A stretch of DNA of 54,009 bases from an uncultured Alteromonadaceae bacterium (GTDB lineage: Bacteria; Pseudomonadota; Gammaproteobacteria; Enterobacterales; Alteromonadaceae). The notes under the pieces were generated by a model that worked only from the letters and a program-made list of their open reading frames with translations, was not told where the DNA came from and ran no database searches. Where the stretch lies: NCBI GenBank assembly GCA_913056495.1, contig CAJXMO010000024.1, positions 1-54,009 of the forward strand. Reading direction: 5' to 3'. This document shows, one piece after another, positions 27,048 through 36,360 of this stretch (position 1 is its first letter; each line of letters begins with the position of its first letter). The position numbers were made by a program, and so were the translations under genes.

Positions 27048-29056
27048 TGAAAGCTTTTGACCTTAACTCCGGCTATCAGGCCGCAGGTGATCAACCAACC
27101 GCCATTAAACAATTAATTGAAGGGATAGATGCTGGGCTGGCGCACCAAACTTTGCTGGGGGTAACTGGCTCAGGTAAAACATTTACGGTTGCCAATGTAA
27201 TTGCAAAACTAGGTCGTCCGGCCATTTTAATGGCACCGAATAAAACCCTGGCAGCTCAGCTATATGGCGAAATGAAAGAGTTTTTTCCAAATAACGCGGT
27301 TGAATATTTTGTATCTTATTACGACTATTACCAGCCGGAAGCTTATGTGCCCTCAACCGATACTTTTATTGAAAAAGATGCTTCTATTAATGATCATATT
27401 GAGCAGATGCGTCTGTCAGCAACTAAAGCTTTAATGGAGCGGCGCGACGTTATTATCGTTGCCTCAGTATCTGCTATTTATGGCTTAGGTGATCCTCAGT
27501 CGTATATGCAAATGTTATTACACCTGCGTCAAGGCGATATTATTGATCAGCGCGCTGTCTTGCGTCGCTTGGCTGAACTTCAATATACCCGAAATGATGT
27601 CGACTTTCAGCGAGGTACCTATCGGGCTAGAGGTGATGTCATTGACATCTTTCCGGCAGATTCGGAGCGCTATGCTATTCGGGTTGAATTGTTCGATGAT
27701 GAGTTGGAGCGGATCACTGAATTTGATCCTCTGACCGGTGAGATGCAACGCCAGATGGCGCGGGCAACTATTTATCCTAAAACTCACTATGTCACGCCAA
27801 GAGATACCATTATTGATGCAACTGAGCAGATTAAAAAAGAGCTGCAACAGAGAAAACAACAATTAATAGAAGCCAATAAACTGGTTGAAGAGCAAAGGCT
27901 GACTCAAAGAACCCAGTATGATCTCGAGATGATGCTGGAGCTGGGTTATTGTTCAGGTATTGAAAACTATTCTCGTTATTTATCCGGGCGCGATAATGGC
28001 GAGCCGCCACCGACATTAATTGATTATTTGCCGGCAGACGGCATTATGATTATTGACGAATCACATGTTACTGTGCCGCAAATCGGCGCCATGTATAAAG
28101 GTGACCGGGCGCGTAAAGAAAATCTGGTTGAATATGGATTTAGATTACCTTCGGCTTTGGATAATCGGCCTCTGAAATTTGAAGAATTTGAGCGTTTAAT
28201 GCCACAAAGCATTTTTGTTTCGGCAACGCCGGGTCCGTATGAGTTGGATAAATCAGGTAGCGAAGTAGCTGAGCAGGTAGTCAGACCAACCGGTTTATTA
28301 GATCCTGTTATTGAAGTCAGACCGGTCAATACTCAGGTAGATGATTTAATGTCCGAAGCCAGATTGCGAATCGCAGCCGGCGAAAGAGTATTAGTGACCA
28401 CTTTAACTAAACGCATGGCAGAGGATTTAACGGACTATTTAAATGACCATGATATCAAAGTGCGTTATTTACATTCAGATATAGATACAGTGGAGCGAAT
28501 GGAAATTATTCGGGATCTGCGGTTGGGACAGTTTGATGTATTGGTTGGTATTAACTTACTTCGGGAAGGTTTGGATATGCCGGAAGTCTCTTTGGTTGCT
28601 ATATTTGATGCAGATAAAGAAGGCTTTTTACGCTCAGAACGCTCTCTGATTCAAACAATTGGGCGGGCCGCGCGTAACTTAAATGGTAAAGCGATTTTAT
28701 ATGGCGATAGAATTACCAAATCTATGCGCAAAGCCATAGATGAAACTGAGCGTAGACGTGAAAAACAAACTCAATTTAATCTGGACAATGGGATTACGCC
28801 TCAGGCTCTGAATAAAAAGATTACCGATGTTATGGATATGGGTCACGGAGATACAGAACAAACCGGTCAGGTTAAGTTACGTAAAGTGGCTGATAAAAAA
28901 GCTCAGTATAAGCTCAATAATGCAGAGCAAATTGCAAAACAAATTAAGCAGTTGGAAGCGAAAATGTTTGAACATGCGCGCAATCTCGAATTTGAGCAAG
29001 CAGCGAAATTGCGCGATGATATTCATGATTTACAGCAAGCATTAATAAACGCTTAA
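27047..29056 (+). CDS. uvrB: Excinuclease ABC subunit B
   Basis: A 669-residue nucleotide-excision-repair helicase-like ATPase. Walker A is GVTGSGKTFT near residues 38-47; the beta-hairpin that probes the damaged strand is in SYYDYYQPEAYVPSTDTFIEKD near 91-112; the Walker B-like DESHV lies near 338; helicase motif VI is QTIGRAARN; and a UVR motif (LEAKMFEHARNLEFEQAAKLRD) lies at the C-terminus for contact with UvrC. Full length for the family. The ATG overlaps the MATE gene stop, so the two share a transcript and uvrB translation is coupled to the transporter's. I saw no convincing LexA box upstream. Confidence 0.98.
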   Translation: MKAFDLNSGYQAAGDQPTAIKQLIEGIDAGLAHQTLLGVTGSGKTFTVANVIAKLGRPAILMAPNKTLAAQLYGEMKEFFPNNAVEYFVSYYDYYQPEAYVPSTDTFIEKDASINDHIEQMRLSATKALMERRDVIIVASVSAIYGLGDPQSYMQMLLHLRQGDIIDQRAVLRRLAELQYTRNDVDFQRGTYRARGDVIDIFPADSERYAIRVELFDDELERITEFDPLTGEMQRQMARATIYPKTHYVTPRDTIIDATEQIKKELQQRKQQLIEANKLVEEQRLTQRTQYDLEMMLELGYCSGIENYSRYLSGRDNGEPPPTLIDYLPADGIMIIDESHVTVPQIGAMYKGDRARKENLVEYGFRLPSALDNRPLKFEEFERLMPQSIFVSATPGPYELDKSGSEVAEQVVRPTGLLDPVIEVRPVNTQVDDLMSEARLRIAAGERVLVTTLTKRMAEDLTDYLNDHDIKVRYLHSDIDTVERMEIIRDLRLGQFDVLVGINLLREGLDMPEVSLVAIFDADKEGFLRSERSLIQTIGRAARNLNGKAILYGDRITKSMRKAIDETERRREKQTQFNLDNGITPQALNKKITDVMDMGHGDTEQTGQVKLRKVADKKAQYKLNNAEQIAKQIKQLEAKMFEHARNLEFEQAAKLRDDIHDLQQALINA

Positions 29057-29087
29057 CGACAGTTAATAACAAGAATAGGAGCAAGCC

Positions 29088-30152
29088 GTGTTAGATTTTA
29101 TCATGAGTTGGTATCAAAAGCGTTTTTCTGATCCGGATGCAATTACGCTTGCACTGATTCTGGCATTTATTTTTATCGGCTTAGTATTACTGGGAGATAT
29201 TTTAGCGCCCGTAATTGTTGCACTGGTGCTGGCTTATCTACTGGAATGGCCGATTAGTCATTTGACTAAAATTGGTGTCAGACGGGGATTAGCCGTCGGG
29301 GCCGTTATGATTGTATTTTCCTGTTTGTGCATTGTTTCATTTTTAGGTCTGACTCCGCTTATCTGGCATCAGTTGGTTAATCTGATTGGCGAGATACCCA
29401 ATATTATCCAACAGGGCCAAAATTATTTACTTACGATTCCTGAATATCAGGAAATTATTAATGAAGAACAGACCAAAGCCCTTATTGGCTCGATTAATAC
29501 TCAGGTTGTTGAATGGAGTAAAAGTCTGGTTTCGGCTTCTCTAAACTCAATTGTTACCTTGGTCACCTTACTGATTTATCTGGTACTAGTGCCTTTACTG
29601 GTCTTTTTTATGCTGGCAGATAAAGAGACTTTATTGCGCCAGGTGATGTTTATCATGCCGAATAAACGTCGCTTGGCTGTAGAAGTGTGGGCTGAAATGA
29701 ATCAGCAAATTGGTAATTACATTCAGGGTAAAGCCTTTGAAATTCTTATTGTTGGTACTATATCTGTCATTGCCTTTTTATTATTGGATTTGCGCTATGC
29801 GGTTTTATTAGGTGTCGCCGTCGGGTTTTCGGTTTTGATCCCTTACATTGGCGCTGCCGTGGTCACAGTTCCGGTTGCTGTGGTTGCTTTATTCCAGTTT
29901 GGTGTTTCGCCTGAATTTTGGTATGTGATGATAGTTTACGGCATTATTCAGGCGATTGACGGTAATGTGATTGTGCCCGTTTTATTTTCTCAGGCGGTTA
30001 ACTTGCATCCTGTATTCATTATTATTGCGGTCTTGTTTTTTGGCGGTATCTGGGGCTTCTGGGGCGTCTTTTTTGCTATCCCGCTAGCCACATTAGTTAA
30101 AGCAGTCGTGAATGCCTGGCCGACTTATGATGACTTAGACACGACGACATAA
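29088..30152 (+). CDS. AI-2E family (PerM/UPF0118) transporter
   Basis: A 354-residue integral membrane protein of the AI-2E exporter/PerM family. N-terminal helices LILAFIFIGLVLLGDILAPVIVALVLAYLLEWP and the C-terminal block with VGFSVLIPYIGAAV, DGNVIVPVLFSQAVNLHP and GIWGFWGVFFAIPLA are characteristic. Named members export autoinducer-2 or act as Na+/H+ antiporters; most are uncharacterised. It lies 31 bp after uvrB with a GGAGCAAG ribosome-binding site and probably ends that transcript. The annotated start is GTG at 29088. Confidence 0.87.
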   Translation: MLDFIMSWYQKRFSDPDAITLALILAFIFIGLVLLGDILAPVIVALVLAYLLEWPISHLTKIGVRRGLAVGAVMIVFSCLCIVSFLGLTPLIWHQLVNLIGEIPNIIQQGQNYLLTIPEYQEIINEEQTKALIGSINTQVVEWSKSLVSASLNSIVTLVTLLIYLVLVPLLVFFMLADKETLLRQVMFIMPNKRRLAVEVWAEMNQQIGNYIQGKAFEILIVGTISVIAFLLLDLRYAVLLGVAVGFSVLIPYIGAAVVTVPVAVVALFQFGVSPEFWYVMIVYGIIQAIDGNVIVPVLFSQAVNLHPVFIIIAVLFFGGIWGFWGVFFAIPLATLVKAVVNAWPTYDDLDTTT

Positions 30153-30170
30153 TAATGCTTTTCTAATAAA

Positions 30171-30202
30171 AAAGCCGGACGCTTTTTCAGCTGCCCGGCT
30201 TT
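30171..30202. terminator. Bidirectional terminator between AI-2E transporter gene and purC
   Basis: AAAGCCGG / CCGGCTTT stem at 30171-30178 and 30195-30202 with a 16-base loop. The preceding A-run serves as T-run for purC on the minus strand. It lies between convergent genes. Confidence 0.75.
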
Positions 30203-30224
30203 GAATCAGGTTACAAATATTAGA

Positions 30225-31328
30225 TTAATCTATTAATCCATACTCTGATTTTAAAATTTCAATAATTTCTGCTTTTGGATTGTCAGACAAGGTTAATGAT
30301 TCACCGGTAATTTTTTCTGCAATCGAAATATAAGTTTTAGATACATCCATTAATACATCAACCGGTAGCGCATTATTTTCGGCCAGAGCGCTACGCTCAT
30401 CCATTCTATCTTTATTTAATAAAATATCAGGATCCGGGAAGTGGTTTAATAATAGCTGTCTGAAGCCTTCTTTCGAGTTTTCTACGATTTTACCGTCACG
30501 ATAAGCCGGACCATCCCATATACGAGAAGAATCCGGTGTGCCAACTTCATCCATGTATATCAGCTTTTGTTGACCGTTTGTATCTTCAACATAACCAAAC
30601 TCGAACTTAGTATCGACAAAAACCTGATCAATTTTGGCCAGGGCATCACTAATCAGGTTAAAACCTTGTTTTAACAAGTCTTCATATAATTGAATGTCGT
30701 TTTCTGAATTAAAGTTAAAAGCACTGAAGTTGGCCTGAATATCCGCACGAGTGATGTTGACATCATCCACTTCCGGCACATTCGGGATACCTTTTAAAAT
30801 CCCTTTAGTTGAGGGTGTCATTAATAACTCAGGTAACTTTTGATCTTTATTTAACCCTTCAGGTAGCTGGATTCCGCAGAAATTTCTTTCACCTTTTTGA
30901 TAAGCTCGCCACATAGAGCCGGTAATATACTGACGGCAAATCGCTTCTATTTTGACCGGTTTAGCTTTTTGCACAATCCAGACAAACGGATGCGGAATAT
31001 CCAGAATATGGCTATCTGCTAACCCGTTATCTTTAAATAATTTAAACCAGTGATTAGAAATAGCATTCAGTGCAGCACCTTTACCCGGTACGCCTTGTAA
31101 ACCTTGCTCGCCATGCCAGATACAGTCGAAGGCTGAAATACGGTCACTAATGACCATAATGGCAAGTGGCGCGTCTTCACGAACCTGATAACCTTTTTCT
31201 TTGATTAAACGTTTGCTGTCGGCTTCTGTTAACCAATAAACAGAGCGGACCTTTCCGCTATGAACAGCTTTGTCTGTTCTGATGGGTAAATCATCATTGA
31301 CGGCTAATACTTTATCAGCAAGGCTCAT
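30225..31328 (-). CDS. purC: Phosphoribosylaminoimidazole-succinocarboxamide synthase
   Basis: Start chosen at the ATG at 31328, preceded by AGGAAA; an in-frame TTG at 31349 is less likely. The 367-residue product is the long SAICAR synthetase form found in Vibrio and Alteromonadales. HSGKVRSVYWL, VISDRISAFDC and ICRQYITGSMWRAYQKGER are the ATP- and substrate-binding blocks. It joins aspartate to CAIR in the eighth step of purine synthesis. In E. coli purC follows dapA-bamC; here those two are about 6 kb away on the other strand, so that synteny has been broken. Confidence 0.95.
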   Translation of the reverse strand: MSLADKVLAVNDDLPIRTDKAVHSGKVRSVYWLTEADSKRLIKEKGYQVREDAPLAIMVISDRISAFDCIWHGEQGLQGVPGKGAALNAISNHWFKLFKDNGLADSHILDIPHPFVWIVQKAKPVKIEAICRQYITGSMWRAYQKGERNFCGIQLPEGLNKDQKLPELLMTPSTKGILKGIPNVPEVDDVNITRADIQANFSAFNFNSENDIQLYEDLLKQGFNLISDALAKIDQVFVDTKFEFGYVEDTNGQQKLIYMDEVGTPDSSRIWDGPAYRDGKIVENSKEGFRQLLLNHFPDPDILLNKDRMDERSALAENNALPVDVLMDVSKTYISIAEKITGESLTLSDNPKAEIIEILKSEYGLID

Positions 31329-32019
31329 GGATTTATTTCCTGTATACAAAATGACGTATTTGCTGGGTTGTCAGGCTAGTTTGGGTTGTATTTTCAGCTG
31401 CCTTTTCAAATACGGCTTGTTGGCTTAATTTAAGTGCGCGCAATCATACCAAAACCTGCGTAATACGCCAATATATAGCTAAATCAATATAAATAGCTTT
31501 TAGCCCCGCCTCTCGGACACTTCAGAGCGTTTCTATTACTTCGCTATGTTTATTTGAAAGGTGCCTGCATGCCTGTACATGCCTTGTACTACTTGTATTA
31601 TAAACGCTGTGATGGCTCTGAAACATTTATCTTCAAGAAACTTGGATATAGGTAGTCGACATGAGAGTGTCACTCCGTTAATGCTTGTCGGTTGTCTATA
31701 TAAAAACGCTAAATTATTTTCTACTTAAACGGATTAGGTTGGGGATTTTATTGGATTTTAAATTTTAACAAATTGTTTTTAATTGAATTTTAAAAGTTAG
31801 ATCGCTTGATTTTAAAGCATTGATTTTGTTTGTTTTAATTTTATAAAGATGATTTAGATCAAGTTTTTATATATTACATATAGATAATGTATATTGATTC
31901 ATTTAAAATTATTGTGACTTTAAGCATTAAGTTTTATGGCCAAGGGACGGTCACATACCGAGTTTATCTCATAATATTTCCTGATTTTGTGGCGAACATG
32001 AGCCGCAAGGAAGCCAGTT
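31329..32019. other. Non-coding interval between divergent purC and the HD-GYP operon
   Basis: About 690 bp with no credible open frame. It must carry the promoters of purC and the four-gene c-di-GMP operon. The right half (31740-31920) is very AT-rich. I checked for a PurR box near purC and for a c-di-GMP riboswitch before 32020 and found neither. Confidence 0.4.
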
Positions 32020-33123
32020 ATGAAAATCCCTGTTGCCGATCTAGTTAAAGGCATTTATGTTATTGGGCTGGATAGCCCATGGTCCAGAACACCGTTTTTC
32101 CGTCACCAGTTTTTAGTTGAAAGCGAAGCGCAAATTCGACAAATAAAATCAAACTGTCAATTTGTGAATATAGATTTAGCGCGCTCTAAACTGACGACTG
32201 AAACTTTCGATTTATTAACTCAGCAAAACAGTGATTTTGCAAAAGCCGTTGCAATTGAAATCGATAAATCTGCAAAGTTTTTGAATATCATTTTTTCTGA
32301 TATCAAAAAAAGCAAATCGATTGCTAATAAGTCAGTTCAAAAATCGATTCAGCAGATCGTCACTTCAGTATTAACAACAGGGTATATCTCTAATTGCTTT
32401 GAGAAATATCTTGCGCCGTATCCGGACCTGGTTAAAAAAAGCTTACGCGCTTTAATTTTAACAACCAGCTTTTCCAAGCATATTACTTTGAATAAAAACA
32501 AGTTAACGAGTTTAGCAACCGCTGCTTTGCTTCATGATATTGGCTTAGCCAAATTACCGGATTCACTATTGTTAAAACCATTATTAACAACAGAGGAACG
32601 CAAGCAGATAGAGTCTCATATTAAACTTGGGCGAGCACTATTAATTGAACTGAAATCCATTGATAAAGAAACACTGGAGATCGTAGCCCAGCACCATGAA
32701 AACAATGATGGCAGTGGATATGACCAAGGATTAAATCACACTAACATTTGCTTTTCTGCGAAAGTATTGCGGGTTGTGACTATCTATGAAGCGCTTACTC
32801 GAAACCGGATCTATGCTGATAAAAAATCAAAACTGGAGGCGTTAACTCAATTAAAAATGTTAGCCGATAATCATAAGATCAGTAAAAATTTAGTGAGCAA
32901 GTTTATTGAAATGATAGGCATTTATCCCAAAGGCACTATGTTAAAACTGGCTAACAGTACGCAAGTTAAAGTATTTCAGGATCATGCAGATTTTCAGCAA
33001 ACCGAAGAAACTGATTACCTACTGGTTGAATCAGCTGATTTGAATCATCAGCATCTAACTATTCATCGCTCTCAAGTTTTGTCAGTTATTCATGAAATTG
33101 ACGTTCAGGGGGCCTTGAAATGA
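32020..33123 (+). CDS. HD-GYP domain protein with N-terminal DUF3391
   Basis: A 367-residue protein. The N-terminus (residues 1-60, ADLVKGIYVIGLDSPWSRTPFF) is the DUF3391 domain often found before HD-GYP domains. The HD metal site ALLHDIG lies near residue 182, with HHENNDGSGYDQGL near 226-239. The GYP triad reads GYD, and the usual DxxDALT reads TIYEALT, so some metal or substrate residues are altered. HD-GYP proteins hydrolyse c-di-GMP to GMP; activity here is plausible but uncertain. AAGGA eight bases before the ATG is a good ribosome-binding site. First gene of a coupled four-gene set; its TGA overlaps the next ATG. Confidence 0.85.
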   Translation: MKIPVADLVKGIYVIGLDSPWSRTPFFRHQFLVESEAQIRQIKSNCQFVNIDLARSKLTTETFDLLTQQNSDFAKAVAIEIDKSAKFLNIIFSDIKKSKSIANKSVQKSIQQIVTSVLTTGYISNCFEKYLAPYPDLVKKSLRALILTTSFSKHITLNKNKLTSLATAALLHDIGLAKLPDSLLLKPLLTTEERKQIESHIKLGRALLIELKSIDKETLEIVAQHHENNDGSGYDQGLNHTNICFSAKVLRVVTIYEALTRNRIYADKKSKLEALTQLKMLADNHKISKNLVSKFIEMIGIYPKGTMLKLANSTQVKVFQDHADFQQTEETDYLLVESADLNHQHLTIHRSQVLSVIHEIDVQGALK

Positions 33124-33437
33124 ACTATTCAGAAGACTTTTACCGGTTAGTTTATGAAGTGGCTTATTTAATTGAAATTAATCAGGAAAAACTATCAACT
33201 CTTAAACCTTATGTGGCGTTTAAACCCACTTATGTGTCTTTAAAACAACAAGGCATTTTAAAGTGTGATAACAGAGAGTTGAATATTTTCTGTCGTCAGG
33301 GGTTATCTTTATTAACTGCTATTCGAAAAAATCTCCCGGCGCGGCAAGCGATAAAAATCAGCTCGCTAAATGAGCAATTTGCCTGGTTCAGTCATAAACA
33401 AAATAAAGCTTTATCTCAAAGCCATACGGGAGTTTAA
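33120..33437 (+). CDS. Hypothetical protein, 105 aa, in c-di-GMP operon
   Basis: I do not recognise this protein. It overlaps the HD-GYP gene by ATGA and the next gene by TAATG, which strongly supports real translation. It starts MNYSEDFYRLVYEVAYLIEINQ and appears to be an all-helical soluble protein with basic character and no signal peptide. Its constant position between two signalling genes suggests an adaptor or partner of the HD-GYP protein or the pseudo-receiver, which is inference. Confidence 0.7.
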   Translation: MNYSEDFYRLVYEVAYLIEINQEKLSTLKPYVAFKPTYVSLKQQGILKCDNRELNIFCRQGLSLLTAIRKNLPARQAIKISSLNEQFAWFSHKQNKALSQSHTGV

Positions 33438-34594
33438 TGATGAGAAGGCAAATATTATTACTGGAATCTCAACCGTCTGTTTCTGTAAGAATTGAAGCTC
33501 TATTTTTTAACCAGTATGTCATTCATTCAGTTGATAATTTTCAAGATCTATTGAATGTCGAAAAACTGCAGGATTATAGTCTGATTTTTGTTGAATATGA
33601 TTATTTAGTGGATAATCAGCAGGCTTTGGCTCACCTGATTAAAAATCAAACGAGGATATTACCTGTCTATGTCATATTAAATCAGTACGACCCCGTGGAA
33701 TTTGAAAATAGCTTATATACTGGCGTGTTGGGTTATATTTCAAAAAAATCTACGATTACTTGTTTCGGACGCGAAATTGACGCAATACAGCGTTATTTAA
33801 ATCAGCCCGAGCAGACAAACGCTAATGGCATTAACCAGGCGTTAGAGTCAGTTTTATCATCCAATATGCAGCATTTACATGCGCATGGTTGGGCTCTAAA
33901 TTGTATTGAGCAAATTAATCGGGCAAAAACAGTTGAGGCATTAGTTGACACTGTCCTATCTCATTTTGACGAGATTAATATTGCGCTATTGATGGAACTT
34001 AATCTGGCTGGCGAATTATTTTATTTTGATTGCACAAAGCAGACGCCGGACATCAACTGCCAAAAGACGATAGAGCTTTTCAGAGGCCGCAGCAGGGTAG
34101 AGCGCTTTGCCAACCGCGCTTTGTTTTATGATGAGCATATTGCTTTATTGATAAAAAGTATGCCGGAAGATGAAATACTGGCGTCTGTTTATATTGATGT
34201 ATTTGCCAAGATTATTCCGCTTATTGATAGTCAATTAATGTCGCTAATCAATCAAATTGAACTAAACCAGAAACGAGAAAGTTTAGAAAACCTGACTCAG
34301 TCACTGAAACAAATGTTGTACCAGTCACACCGTGAGAAACAGCGCACTCTGGATGAGTTTAGGCTGGATATTCATACCTGCTTTGATCACTTATTGTTAA
34401 CTGATGAGCAGGAAGCACTGCTCAATAAATTATTGGAACATCATCTATTAAAAAATGACGCTGTAGATGAAAGCTTAAAACTTCAGATTGAGCAATTGGA
34501 GTCTGCTCAGAAGGATAAGTGTAACTGGGTTATCAAAAAAAACGAAGCGAATAGCCAGCCCCAAGATATAGCCAAATCAGTTGAGTTATTTTAA
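33437..34594 (+). CDS. Pseudo-receiver (REC-like) signalling protein
   Basis: A 385-residue protein whose first ~120 residues follow a response-regulator receiver layout: ILLLESQ at strand one, LIFVEYD at strand three, and GVLGYISKKS with the conserved lysine at strand five. The acidic pair is reduced and the phospho-accepting aspartate position holds Glu in LIFVE, so it may mimic the phosphorylated state. A middle region (about 145-270) has a GAF-like pattern of short strands and helices, followed by a coiled coil and an acidic tail. No output enzyme is visible. The first two codons are both ATG; the upstream one overlaps the previous stop. It lies 23 bp before the PAS-GGDEF-EAL gene. Confidence 0.7.
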   Translation: MMRRQILLLESQPSVSVRIEALFFNQYVIHSVDNFQDLLNVEKLQDYSLIFVEYDYLVDNQQALAHLIKNQTRILPVYVILNQYDPVEFENSLYTGVLGYISKKSTITCFGREIDAIQRYLNQPEQTNANGINQALESVLSSNMQHLHAHGWALNCIEQINRAKTVEALVDTVLSHFDEINIALLMELNLAGELFYFDCTKQTPDINCQKTIELFRGRSRVERFANRALFYDEHIALLIKSMPEDEILASVYIDVFAKIIPLIDSQLMSLINQIELNQKRESLENLTQSLKQMLYQSHREKQRTLDEFRLDIHTCFDHLLLTDEQEALLNKLLEHHLLKNDAVDESLKLQIEQLESAQKDKCNWVIKKNEANSQPQDIAKSVELF

Positions 34595-34617
34595 GTGATG
34601 AGTTTGAGTGAACTTTT

Positions 34618-36324
34618 ATGATCAATAAAATTATCGAAAAAGAGTTGTTGTTCAATGCAGTGATAGACTCGGCAGTTGCTGGCTTCATCATTATTGATAG
34701 CAAAGGAATTATTCAATATTTTTCGGCTTCTGCTGAAAAGCTATTTGGTTATTCGAAAGCTGAATGTATAGATAAAAATATTGGCATGTTAATGCCCAAA
34801 GAAGAGCAGAAAGCACATGACGGGTATTTAACAAATTATGCTAAGACTCATCAGGGGAACATCATTGGTAAAGGGGGCCGTGAAGTCTTTGGCAAAACTA
34901 AAACCGGTGAACTATTTCCGATGCATTTGTCGGTAGGGAGAACTGAATATCAGGGGGACGTATTTTTTGTTGGTATTTGTCATGATTTAACTGACTTTAA
35001 ACAGGTACAAGAAGATAAAGAAACAGCATTAAAAAAAGCGGCTTATTTTCAATCACATGATCAGTTAACCGGGCTGCTCAATCAGACGGAAGTCATTAAA
35101 CGTTTTGAACAGTGGCGTTCGCCGCAAATATTATATGGTGTCTTGTATTTTGATTTTAATCATTTTGGTTTGATTAACGAAAAATATGGTTATCCGGTTG
35201 GCAATCAAATTTTAATGCAAGCGGCTAAACGCATGTCAAAATGTCAACCGCTAAGAAGTCTGATTGCACGTGCTAATTCAGATGAGTTTGTCGCTATTTT
35301 GCCGGTTGAAACCATCTATGATATTAAGCAAATAGCGCAAAAAATGTTGTCTTGTCTTGAAAGTGAATACCTGATCGATGGAGAGACAATACGCTTAACC
35401 GGAAAAATTGGCATTAGTACCTACCCAAATGACGGCCAGTCCATCGAAGAGGCTATCCGGATGGCGGCAACAGCTGTTATTCAAGCCCGAAGTGAGTCCA
35501 TGTCGGTTGCTTATTATCGTACTGAATGTCACGAAAATTTGAAACGTCAACTGGATATAGAGCAGGGATTAAAATCAGCTATTGAGCACAATAGATTAGA
35601 AATTTACTTGCAAGCCAAAGTCTGTTTGCGCACAGAGCAGGTTATCGGCTACGAAGCTTTATTGAGATGGAATGATAAACATCTTGGCTGGGTATCTCCG
35701 GTGGAATTTATCTCAATCGCCGAGCAACTTAATTTGTCTATTACGCTTGACCGATATGTATTAAATCTAGTGATGGAATATATGGCTGATGCAGTGAGCA
35801 TGGGGCTGGAAGTTAAACCAATAGCCGTGAATATAACCAGCAAATTATTTAATGATCCGACACTGGCTGAATATATCATTGAGCAGGCAGAGCAACATGG
35901 AATCGATCTGAGTTTAATTGAACTTGAACTCACTGAAGGCACCTTAATGGGGCGCGGTGAAACTCAAACTAATAATTTGACTATGCTCAGAAATTTAGGC
36001 GTGAAAATAGCGATAGATGACTTTGGAACCGGTTATTCTTCAATAAGTTACCTGCGTAATATGACAATTGATATTTTAAAAATCGACAAAAGCTTTATTG
36101 ATGATATTGAGCATGAACAAGGCAGGGTATTGGTTGAGGCGATACTGGCAATGTCTAAGGCAACCGGTTTAAAGGTTGTAGCTGAAGGTATTGAAACTCG
36201 CAAGCAGGCTGACATTCTTAAAGCTTTGGGTTGCGATACCGGACAAGGATATTTATATGCCAGGCCCAAACCGGTTGCTCAGGTTTTATTTCCAACAGGA
36301 GTTGAACTACCAAACGTTAGTTAA
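34618..36324 (+). CDS. PAS-GGDEF-EAL c-di-GMP phosphodiesterase
   Basis: A 568-residue cytoplasmic protein: PAS domain (residues ~10-130, GFIIIDSKGIIQYFSASAEK and FGYSKAECIDKNI), GGDEF-fold domain (~150-300) and EAL domain (~310-560). The GGDEF motif is NSDEF, so cyclase activity is unlikely. The EAL domain retains YEALLRW, NITSKL, ELELTEGTL, IDDFGTGYSS, LKIDKSFI and VAEGIET, all expected for an active c-di-GMP phosphodiesterase. The PAS domain suggests control by ligand or redox. Last gene of the four-gene set, with a hairpin over its stop codon. Confidence 0.9.
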   Translation: MINKIIEKELLFNAVIDSAVAGFIIIDSKGIIQYFSASAEKLFGYSKAECIDKNIGMLMPKEEQKAHDGYLTNYAKTHQGNIIGKGGREVFGKTKTGELFPMHLSVGRTEYQGDVFFVGICHDLTDFKQVQEDKETALKKAAYFQSHDQLTGLLNQTEVIKRFEQWRSPQILYGVLYFDFNHFGLINEKYGYPVGNQILMQAAKRMSKCQPLRSLIARANSDEFVAILPVETIYDIKQIAQKMLSCLESEYLIDGETIRLTGKIGISTYPNDGQSIEEAIRMAATAVIQARSESMSVAYYRTECHENLKRQLDIEQGLKSAIEHNRLEIYLQAKVCLRTEQVIGYEALLRWNDKHLGWVSPVEFISIAEQLNLSITLDRYVLNLVMEYMADAVSMGLEVKPIAVNITSKLFNDPTLAEYIIEQAEQHGIDLSLIELELTEGTLMGRGETQTNNLTMLRNLGVKIAIDDFGTGYSSISYLRNMTIDILKIDKSFIDDIEHEQGRVLVEAILAMSKATGLKVVAEGIETRKQADILKALGCDTGQGYLYARPKPVAQVLFPTGVELPNVS

Positions 36325-36335
36325 ACGTTTGGTAG
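36307..36335. terminator. Hairpin at the end of the c-di-GMP operon
   Basis: CTACCAAACGTT / AACGTTTGGTAG, a perfect 12-bp inverted repeat with a 5-base loop that spans the stop codon of the EAL gene. No T-run follows, so it may stop transcription weakly or protect the mRNA 3' end. It lies between convergent genes. Confidence 0.6.
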
Positions 36336-36360
36336 TGGCTGCGATGAATTAAACCTAGGT

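Noticed and set aside
31930..32019. Possible c-di-GMP riboswitch before the HD-GYP operon
   Set aside because: Some GGxxACxxxC and GCAAxxxxGCC-like words are present, but the conserved GEMM core and stems cannot be built.
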